This document shows, piece by piece, positions 1 through 4,352 of a stretch of 8,918 nucleotides of DNA. The stretch is from JACKBJ01 sp964549495. Lineage in GTDB: Bacteria > Chloroflexota > Anaerolineae > Epilineales > Epilineaceae. Location of the stretch: contig CAZJWJ010000140.1 of the NCBI GenBank assembly GCA_964549495.1, positions 1-8,918 of the forward strand. Reading direction: 5' to 3'. Made by a program: the position numbers and the translations under genes. Numbering within the stretch: the first letter of the stretch is position 1; each line of letters begins with the position of its first letter. Below the pieces are notes generated by a model. It was not told the DNA's origin. It worked only from the letters and a program-made list of their open reading frames with translations, and ran no database searches.

Positions 1-1656
1 ATAGTCCCGCTCCTCCAGGAGCTCGCCCGGCTCGAAGAGGGGGTTGCCGCGCTCGATCTCGCGGCGCAGCGCCGCGCGCAAGAAGCCGGTGAAGAGTCCG
101 GCGCGGCCCCGGGCGAGCCCTCCCTCGGCACCGACCTGCTCCAGCAGCAAGCTCAGGAAGAAGGGGGTGCGGATCAAGTCCAGTTGCGCCCGGCCCTCGA
201 GGGCCGACCAGATCGCCTCCGCGCGGGCGGGGAGGTGCACCTGGATGAAGCGCCGAACCTGCGGGTCGGTGAGGGGCTCGACGCGGAGGTGCGGCACGCG
301 CAGCTGCGGGCTGGAGAGCGGGGCGCTGTAGTCCAGGCTGCGACAGGAGATCACCAAGCGGTTGCCCGGCGCGAGCTGCGCCAGCTGGGCCAAGAAGGCG
401 CGCCAGGCCCCGACGCTAGCGCGGTAGCCGGCCGGTTCGGCGTGGGGCATCTCGTTGAGCCCGTCCAGCAAGAGGAGCATCCGCCCCTCGGCCAGCAGCG
501 AGGACAGCGATGGCAGGCGCGGGTTGCGCGCCGCCCAGGCCGCCGCCAACCAGTCGCCGGCCGGCACCGGCTGGCCGCCGGGCTTCGGCGCCGGATAGAG
601 TCCGAGCGGAAGGTAGAAGGGCAGGCGCCGGCTCTCGCCGCGCAGGCCGGCGATGGCCTCGTCCAGCTCGAGCCGCCGTAGGAGCGTGCTCTTGCCGCTG
701 CCGGGCGCGCCGAGGAGCACCGATGCCAGATCCTGGCCTTCGGCCACCAAAGCCTGCAGGTCGGCATGCCGCTCGACGACCTGCCATCGCTCGGCGACCT
801 GCTGCTCGCCGCGATCGACCAGCAGGCTGAGGCCGACGAAGCGCTCGTCCAGGCGGTAGCGCGGCCGCGACCAGGCCGCCACGCGCGAGAGGCGCCAGGC
901 GGTCGCGTCTTCGGCCGGCCGGCTGGCGATGGCCTCCAGCGCGGCCGGCGCGAGCTCGACCACCCGCTCGTCGTCGCGGACCGCAGCCAGCAACGCCGCT
1001 TGCCACCTGGCCAGCTCGGTCTCGTCGGACGCGAGCCGGGCGTCCACGTCACCGCCGCCAGTGCCCTCGCGTCCGGCTGCGGCCGATGGACCTTCGTTCT
1101 CTTCGGCGGCGGTCGATCGCACCCGGATGCGCTCGCGGGGATGGGCGCCGGCGTGGCGCCCGAAGGCCTTGTGCGCCGCCGCCTCCCGCTCGCGCAGCTG
1201 CCCTTCGAGGGCCTTGAGGCCCCGCGTCATGCGCCGATGCACCTGCCGCTCGCCGGATCGCCCGCGGTATCCCGGCAGGGCGATCTCGGCCAGCTGGCGC
1301 ATCTGCAAGGGCGGGCCGGGGTTCAGGAAGCGGTGGTAGAGGCTGCTGAAGGCCTCGCGCTCGATGTCCTCGGCCGCGAAGTCCTCGGCCAGCGCCGCCT
1401 CCAGCGCATCGCTGTCCAACGGCTCGGTCAGGGCATCCAGCCCTCGCCGCGCCGCCAGCTGCTCGGACAGCAATCGATGCAGGACCTGCTGCAGGGCCCA
1501 CTCCCGACTCTCCGGATTGTCGTCCAGGCCGTCCTCGCGAAGTTGCAGCCCGAGTAGGTCCATGCCGACCAGCGCGTTGTCGCCGATGGGCTTGGCCTGG
1601 CGGATGCGCTCCAGCGCGGCCTTGATCGCTTGGGCTGTGATGCGCGCGACGTCCAT
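1..1656 (-). CDS. NACHT-domain STAND NTPase with HTH-like N-terminal module, C-terminus beyond the window edge
   Basis: The frame is open from ATG 1656 to base 1 (552 residues) and continues off the left edge, so the C-terminal sensor or repeat part is not visible. Residues 1-155 form a helical module ending in an HTH-like stretch, homologous to the head of the STAND protein at 4353-7049. Residues 160-200 look like a low-complexity linker. The NTPase core has Walker A GAPGSGKST (316-324), Walker B LLLLDGLNEMP (394-404), a NACHT-type CRSLDY stretch (438-443) and LIRTPFFLSLLL near 494-505. NACHT STAND proteins use nucleotide-driven oligomerisation as a switch in signalling, transcription control or antiviral defence; which applies here cannot be told without the C-terminus. 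The start is supported by GGGGAAG (1663-1669) six bases upstream and by alignment with the paralogous head. The family call is firm; the role is open. Confidence 0.92.
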   Translation of the reverse strand, partial: MDVARITAQAIKAALERIRQAKPIGDNALVGMDLLGLQLREDGLDDNPESREWALQQVLHRLLSEQLAARRGLDALTEPLDSDALEAALAEDFAAEDIEREAFSSLYHRFLNPGPPLQMRQLAEIALPGYRGRSGERQVHRRMTRGLKALEGQLREREAAAHKAFGRHAGAHPRERIRVRSTAAEENEGPSAAAGREGTGGGDVDARLASDETELARWQAALLAAVRDDERVVELAPAALEAIASRPAEDATAWRLSRVAAWSRPRYRLDERFVGLSLLVDRGEQQVAERWQVVERHADLQALVAEGQDLASVLLGAPGSGKSTLLRRLELDEAIAGLRGESRRLPFYLPLGLYPAPKPGGQPVPAGDWLAAAWAARNPRLPSLSSLLAEGRMLLLLDGLNEMPHAEPAGYRASVGAWRAFLAQLAQLAPGNRLVISCRSLDYSAPLSSPQLRVPHLRVEPLTDPQVRRFIQVHLPARAEAIWSALEGRAQLDLIRTPFFLSLLLEQVGAEGGLARGRAGLFTGFLRAALRREIERGNPLFEPGELLEERDY

Positions 1657-1673
1657 CGCGGGCTTCCCCGGCT

Positions 1674-1703
1674 CTGGCCGGCCGCCCGGTTGCGGCCGGC
1701 CAG
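1674..1703. repeat. Perfect 12-bp inverted repeat in the leader/promoter of the NACHT gene
   Basis: The arms CTGGCCGGCCGC (1674-1685) and its exact reverse complement (1692-1703) flank a 6-nt loop. The repeat lies just downstream of the promoter-like TATCCT/TAGACT sequence and upstream of the ribosome-binding site. It could be an operator over the transcription start or a stable hairpin at the very 5' end of the mRNA. The gene product carries an HTH-like head, so autoregulation is possible but only inferred. Confidence 0.6.
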
Positions 1704-1716
1704 TCTAGGATATCAC
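1702..1716 (-). promoter_or_regulatory. Candidate extended -10 region of the NACHT gene
   Basis: Read on the minus strand this is GGTGATATCCTAGACT. TGA-TATCCT (TATCCT at 1707-1712) resembles an extended -10 element; the overlapping TAGACT (1702-1707) is shared with the STAND gene at 4353. I see no convincing -35 box. Initiation would fall near 1695-1700, about 40 nt before the ATG at 1656. Confidence 0.35.
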
Positions 1717-1814
1717 CCGCGGGGCAGAGCGTGGATCGTCAGCCTGGGACCGAGACCTCGAGGCCTGAGGCAGCGCCCCCGGCCGGAACCGGATCGGACG
1801 GGTAGTGGACGTGA

Positions 1815-1845
1815 CGAAGCACCCCCGACCTCCGGGGGTGCTTCG
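1815..1845 (-). terminator. 13-bp perfect GC-rich hairpin, probable terminator of the exported-protein gene
   Basis: The arms CGAAGCACCCCCG (1815-1827) and its exact reverse complement (1833-1845) enclose a 5-nt loop, about 70 nt after the stop of the minus-strand gene at 1915-2787. No clear T-tract follows on either strand, so it is not a textbook intrinsic terminator. Stem length, GC content and position between a gene end and the next promoter favour a terminator or 3'-end stabiliser. A 12-bp palindrome GATCTCGAGATC (1891-1902) lies in the same 3' untranslated stretch. Nothing else in 1720-1914 looks functional to me. Confidence 0.55.
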
Positions 1846-1914
1846 GATTCCTTCGACTCGACCTCGACGCTCGAGGGTCGATGCGCGTCGGATCTCGAGA
1901 TCGGGGCAAGACCT

Positions 1915-2787
1915 TCAGCAGCCGCCGACCCGGAAGCTGGTCGTGCCACCGTCGACCTCCTGGGCCTGGGAGATCAGCATCACCTTGTACTTGTAGGTCC
2001 GATCGCTCAGGCCATCGGAGAAGCCGTGGAAGTCGCGGCTCTGGCCCGGCTGGAGGGTGACGGTCTCGATATGCTCCACGGTGTAGGAGGAGAGGCTGCC
2101 CTGGATCATCATGACCACCGAGACCGTGGCCGGCGTCGATCGGCCGTTGCGGACGCTGGCACCCAGGTAGACGCGCTGGCCGCTGGGGATGCAGGTCGTC
2201 GGGCGCAGGTAGGCGTCCATGGACCATTGCTTGATCAGCGTGATGTCACCGGCGGGCTGGGGCGCGCTGCTTCCCGCCTGAAAGCCGCAGCTGGACTGAG
2301 AGCCGGCACCCGAGAGGCGCAGGGTGTGCAGGCCCTGCGGCAGGCCCACCTGGCCGCTGAGCCAGTAGGTCAGGCCGGCCTGCATGCCGTAGCTGCCCAG
2401 CGTGTTCGTGCCATTGGCCGTCTCGCTGCGCAGGGTGTAGACGGCGGATTGCGAGACGCGCATGTAGACGCGGATCGGCGCACCCAGGGGGTAAGTGGCG
2501 CCGCAGCCGCGGTCGATCCAGATCTGTATGGTGGCGGCGTCGGGCGAGGCGGCGCCCGAGGCGGACTGGGCTTGGAAGGGTTGGACGGGCACGCCCGGTA
2601 CGTCCTCGCCCTCCGGGATCGCGTGCAGCTCGGACCAGGCGGCGGCGTCGGGAATCGGATCGCTGTTCGGTTCGTCTTGGGCCAGCGCGGCGGACGGGCC
2701 GGCCAGCCAGGCGGTGAGGATCAGGCAAAGGCCGAGGACGAGGGTCTGGGAGAAAGTGTGGCGAGCGGACGAGTTCTGGCGGGACAT
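1915..2787 (-). CDS. Exported two-domain beta-rich protein of unknown function
   Basis: A protein of 290 residues. Residues 1-36 are a Sec signal peptide: a short basic start, a hydrophobic run (TLVLGLCLILTAWLAG), then likely cleavage after AALA before QDEP. An acidic/Ala-Pro linker (37-85) leads into a first domain (about 86-168) with IWIDRGCGATYPLGAPIRVY, a pattern reminiscent of DUF4384-type beta domains. A second beta-sandwich-like domain spans about 181-290. The four mature cysteines fall at domain borders (95, 167, 199, 290), and the last residue is Cys. There is no sortase, lipobox or transmembrane anchor, so it is probably released or surface-associated through partners. The second of two nearby ATGs is chosen because AGGAG is 7 nt from it but only 1 nt from the first (2793). 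It lies 121 bp downstream of the DNRLRE gene on the same strand but has its own promoter-like sequence. No catalytic residues are evident. Confidence 0.88.
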   Translation of the reverse strand: MSRQNSSARHTFSQTLVLGLCLILTAWLAGPSAALAQDEPNSDPIPDAAAWSELHAIPEGEDVPGVPVQPFQAQSASGAASPDAATIQIWIDRGCGATYPLGAPIRVYMRVSQSAVYTLRSETANGTNTLGSYGMQAGLTYWLSGQVGLPQGLHTLRLSGAGSQSSCGFQAGSSAPQPAGDITLIKQWSMDAYLRPTTCIPSGQRVYLGASVRNGRSTPATVSVVMMIQGSLSSYTVEHIETVTLQPGQSRDFHGFSDGLSDRTYKYKVMLISQAQEVDGGTTSFRVGGC

Positions 2788-2794
2788 CTGCATG

Positions 2795-2799
2795 CTCCT
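2795..2799 (-). promoter_or_regulatory. Ribosome-binding site deciding the start of the two-domain exported protein
   Basis: AGGAG on the minus strand lies 7 nt before ATG 2787 but only 1 nt before ATG 2793, so translation should begin at 2787 (MSRQNSS). Confidence 0.65.
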
Positions 2800-2805
2800 G
2801 TTGCT

Positions 2806-2837
2806 TGGGATCGGCTTCGATCGGCTTGACGATCCCA
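2806..2837. repeat. Inverted repeat with internal direct repeat in the 5' leader
   Basis: The arms TGGGATCG (2806-2813) and CGATCCCA (2830-2837) are separated by 16 nt. The gap includes a second copy of the 9-mer ATCGGCTTC/ATCGGCTTG (2810-2818 and 2820-2828). It sits between the promoter-like CAGACT and the AGGAG site of the gene starting at 2787, so it could form a leader hairpin or a binding site. Confidence 0.35.
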
Positions 2838-2848
2838 GTCTGCCCAAG
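2837..2848 (-). promoter_or_regulatory. Candidate -10-like motif of the two-domain exported protein
   Basis: On the minus strand the sequence TTGGGCAGACTG closely matches TTGGGCTAGACTG in front of the STAND gene at 4353. CAGACT (2837-2842) ends 49 nt before the start codon, against 45 and 50 nt for TAGACT at the two STAND genes. CAGACT alone is a poor sigma-70 -10 box, so the support is its conservation and position. Confidence 0.3.
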
Positions 2849-2872
2849 TCGCGGGGCGGTTTCGCCCGCCTC

Positions 2873-2900
2873 GAGACAAGGCTGAGACAGGAGTGAGACA
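2873..2900 (-). promoter_or_regulatory. Three direct repeats at 11-bp spacing, candidate response-regulator box
   Basis: GAGACA occurs at 2873, 2884 and 2895 on the plus strand, exactly 11 bp apart. On the minus strand it reads (T/C)TGTCTC. Heptamers repeated every 11 bp, one helical turn, are typical sites for PhoB/OmpR-family winged-helix regulators and SARPs; the PhoB half-site CTGTCAT is similar. The array lies 86-113 nt upstream of the start at 2787, and about 30 bp upstream of its -10-like motif, farther than in classical Pho promoters. No regulator of those families is in the window. Confidence 0.45.
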
Positions 2901-2908
2901 AGTGTCGG

Positions 2909-4069
2909 TCAGGGCGCTCCGAAGTGCAGGACGGGCAGGTAGGCGCGGTCGACCACCGTGATGGGCGTCGGCGTGTCGCGCGTGGCACTCGGGGTGGGCA
3001 CGGTACCGGTGACCGTCATCGTCGGATCCGGCGTGCCGGCGCCCGGGGTCGGCGTGTGCGTGATGCCGGGCGTGCCGGACCCGGTGGGCGAGGCGGAAGG
3101 CGTGAGCGTGCCGGTGAGGGTCGGCGAGCCGGTCGGGGTCGACGTGAGGGAGCCGGTCGGCGTCGCGGTGGTCGTGAGGCTGACCGTGGGCGTGGCCTGG
3201 ACGGTGCCGGTCGCCGTGGCCGTCGTCGAGACCGTCGGCGTCGAGGTCACCGTGGCCGTCGGGGTGTGCGTGAGGCTGGGGTCGGGGGTCTGGGTCGGCG
3301 TCGGCAGGTCGGTCTCGGTCGGCGTGGTCGTCGCGGTGGCCGTGGCCGTGGCGGTCGGGGTCGGCGTCGCGCTCGGCAGGGACGTGGCGGTGTTCGTGGG
3401 CGTCGCGGTGTCCGTGGGCGTCGCGGTGTTCGTCGGCGTATCGCTGGGCGTGGGCGTCGGCGGTTCGAAGACGACGACCAGGCGCGGCTCGCGACCGCCC
3501 GTGCTCTCGAAGAGGCGCTCGAACTCGCTCCCGGCCGGTCCACGCAGCACCAGGCCGTGGTTGGGCAGGCTCTCGCGGACCCAGTTCTGGGTGAGCACGC
3601 GCAGGTCCCAATCGCGCCAGCCCGGGCCGGTGCCGACCGTGGTGGTCGCCCAGGTTCCCTGCATGGGCGGGCGATTGTTCCAGCGCACCGTGTTCTCGTC
3701 CCAGCCCAGGGTGATGCGCTGCACCACCAGATCGACCAGATCCTCGCCGTCGCCCTGCTCGAGCCAGAGCTGCAACTCGGCCGACTGGACCTGGCTCTCG
3801 GGGTGGATGCCGCTGGTGTCGAAGCGCAGCAGCGGGTAGCGCTCGCGCGACTGGGCGTCGATCTCGACCGGCCAGGCCGGCGCGTTGTCGTAGTTGTTCG
3901 CCGGCAGCTGTTGGTCGACGTAGGCATCCTCGACCGGGTTCAGCGTGACGGTCTGGCTGGCCAGCGGTGCGGCGCCGGCAGCGCGGAAGGCGATCAGCCA
4001 AAGCAATGCGGCCAAGCCGATGCCGCGGGCCCAAGCGTCATCGAAATGAAGAGCGGTTCGCTCGAGCAT
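2909..4069 (-). CDS. Exported DNRLRE-domain surface protein with Thr/Pro stalk and YLPVL tail
   Basis: A protein of 386 residues. Residues 1-37 are a signal peptide (hydrophobic GIGLAALLWLIAF, cleavage likely at GAA or PLA before SQTV). Residues 41-202 match the DNRLRE type of beta-sandwich: VTLNPVEDAYVD, SAELQLWL, WDENTVRWNNRP, DLRVLTQNWVRE and a closing REPRLVVVFE. These domains occur in secreted and wall-associated proteins and are thought to mediate binding or structure rather than catalysis. Residues 203-368 are a Thr/Pro/Ala/Ser-rich stalk of TPT/TAT units, probably extended and possibly glycosylated. The tail VVDRAYLPVLHFGAP (372-386) resembles the short YLP-hydrophobic endings I know from many Chloroflexota secreted proteins. 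The start is fixed by AAAAGGAGG (4075-4083) 5 nt upstream of ATG 4069; an upstream ATG at 4198 gives a 43-residue extension with no export signal. The gene is divergent from the STAND gene at 4353 and precedes the exported protein at 1915-2787. Confidence 0.92.
   Translation of the reverse strand: MLERTALHFDDAWARGIGLAALLWLIAFRAAGAAPLASQTVTLNPVEDAYVDQQLPANNYDNAPAWPVEIDAQSRERYPLLRFDTSGIHPESQVQSAELQLWLEQGDGEDLVDLVVQRITLGWDENTVRWNNRPPMQGTWATTTVGTGPGWRDWDLRVLTQNWVRESLPNHGLVLRGPAGSEFERLFESTGGREPRLVVVFEPPTPTPSDTPTNTATPTDTATPTNTATSLPSATPTPTATATATATTTPTETDLPTPTQTPDPSLTHTPTATVTSTPTVSTTATATGTVQATPTVSLTTTATPTGSLTSTPTGSPTLTGTLTPSASPTGSGTPGITHTPTPGAGTPDPTMTVTGTVPTPSATRDTPTPITVVDRAYLPVLHFGAP
2960..3465 (-). 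repeat. Degenerate tandem repeats encoding the Thr/Pro stalk
   Basis: About 500 bp of imperfect 6- to 18-nt units on the minus strand built from ACG/ACC/ACT-CCG/CCC/GCG codons, translating to TPT, TAT and TDT patterns. The units are diverged rather than identical. The repeats also keep spurious Val/Gly- and Arg-rich frames open on the plus strand. Confidence 0.85.
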
Positions 4070-4074
4070 CGAGG

Positions 4075-4083
4075 CCTCCTTTT
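4075..4083 (-). promoter_or_regulatory. Strong ribosome-binding site of the DNRLRE gene
   Basis: AAAAGGAGG on the minus strand, 5 nt before ATG 4069, the best Shine-Dalgarno match in the window. It settles the start. Confidence 0.85.
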
Positions 4084-4108
4084 GGTCCGTTCGAGAGTTC
4101 ATCGGGAT

Positions 4109-4114
4109 GTTATG
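4109..4114 (-). promoter_or_regulatory. Weak -10 candidate for the DNRLRE gene
   Basis: CATAAC on the minus strand is the only AT-rich hexamer in a suitable place, 39 nt before ATG 4069. No recognisable -35 box lies 16-18 bp upstream. The rest of the divergent region 4116-4290 shows no ORF, strong hairpin or repeat that I can support. Confidence 0.2.
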
Positions 4115-4290
4115 CGATCGCGGTCGAAACGAGACATCCTGTCCGGGTCGCGTTCGTGGGCGCGGCACAGCCGACCGCCCGGCAGCCGTTCGCGTCAAGC
4201 CTAACAGCCGCGACGATCAAGGCACAAGGCGGGTCTCCCCCATGAGACTGTGGGTCGAGCTGACACCGCCGCTGGAATCGGCCGCTTGGA

Positions 4291-4305
4291 TTGGGCTAGA
4301 CTGTG
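4291..4305 (+). promoter_or_regulatory. Candidate promoter motif of the TPR-STAND gene
   Basis: TTGGGCTAGACTGTG, with TAGACT (4297-4302) as a -10-like hexamer 50 nt before GTG 4353. CTAGACTG is also found before the NACHT gene on the other strand, and the TTGGGC-AGACTG variant before the exported-protein gene. The -35 region (TGGAAT, 4273-4278, spacer 18) is poor. Confidence 0.35.
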
Positions 4306-4340
4306 CCTCGCCCCGATCCCCACTCCCCATGCGGATCTTC

Positions 4341-4348
4341 GAGGAGAG
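4341..4348 (+). promoter_or_regulatory. Ribosome-binding site deciding the GTG start of the TPR-STAND gene
   Basis: GAGGAGAG, with the GAGGAG core ending 6 nt before GTG 4353. The upstream in-frame ATGs (4107, 4242, 4329) lack comparable sites. Starting at 4353 also makes the protein's first residues line up with those of the NACHT protein. Confidence 0.75.
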
Positions 4349-4352
4349 ACCG

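Noticed and set aside
351..1052. Minus-strand frames inside the NACHT gene that have both start and stop
   Set aside because: They are out of frame with the Walker motifs. The real gene is open through the window edge.
2960..3465. Possible CRISPR array or other spaced repeat
   Set aside because: Units are short, degenerate, contiguous and in frame as Thr/Pro codons. There is no constant repeat or unique spacer.
2958..3839. Plus-strand Val/Gly-rich open frame opposite the DNRLRE gene
   Set aside because: It is the antisense reading of the Thr/Pro repeats. It has no ribosome-binding site, and the opposite strand has a signal peptide, a DNRLRE domain and a strong Shine-Dalgarno site.
4131..4136. 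A GAGACA copy upstream of the DNRLRE gene, matching the 11-bp repeat unit
   Set aside because: It is a single hexamer with no partner 11 bp away on either side, expected by chance.
4107..4352. N-terminal extension of the TPR-STAND gene from ATG 4107 (or 4242, 4329)
   Set aside because: The extra residues are Arg/Pro-rich with no domain character and cross the divergent promoter region. GTG 4353 has a well-placed GAGGAGAG and aligns with the start of the NACHT paralogue.
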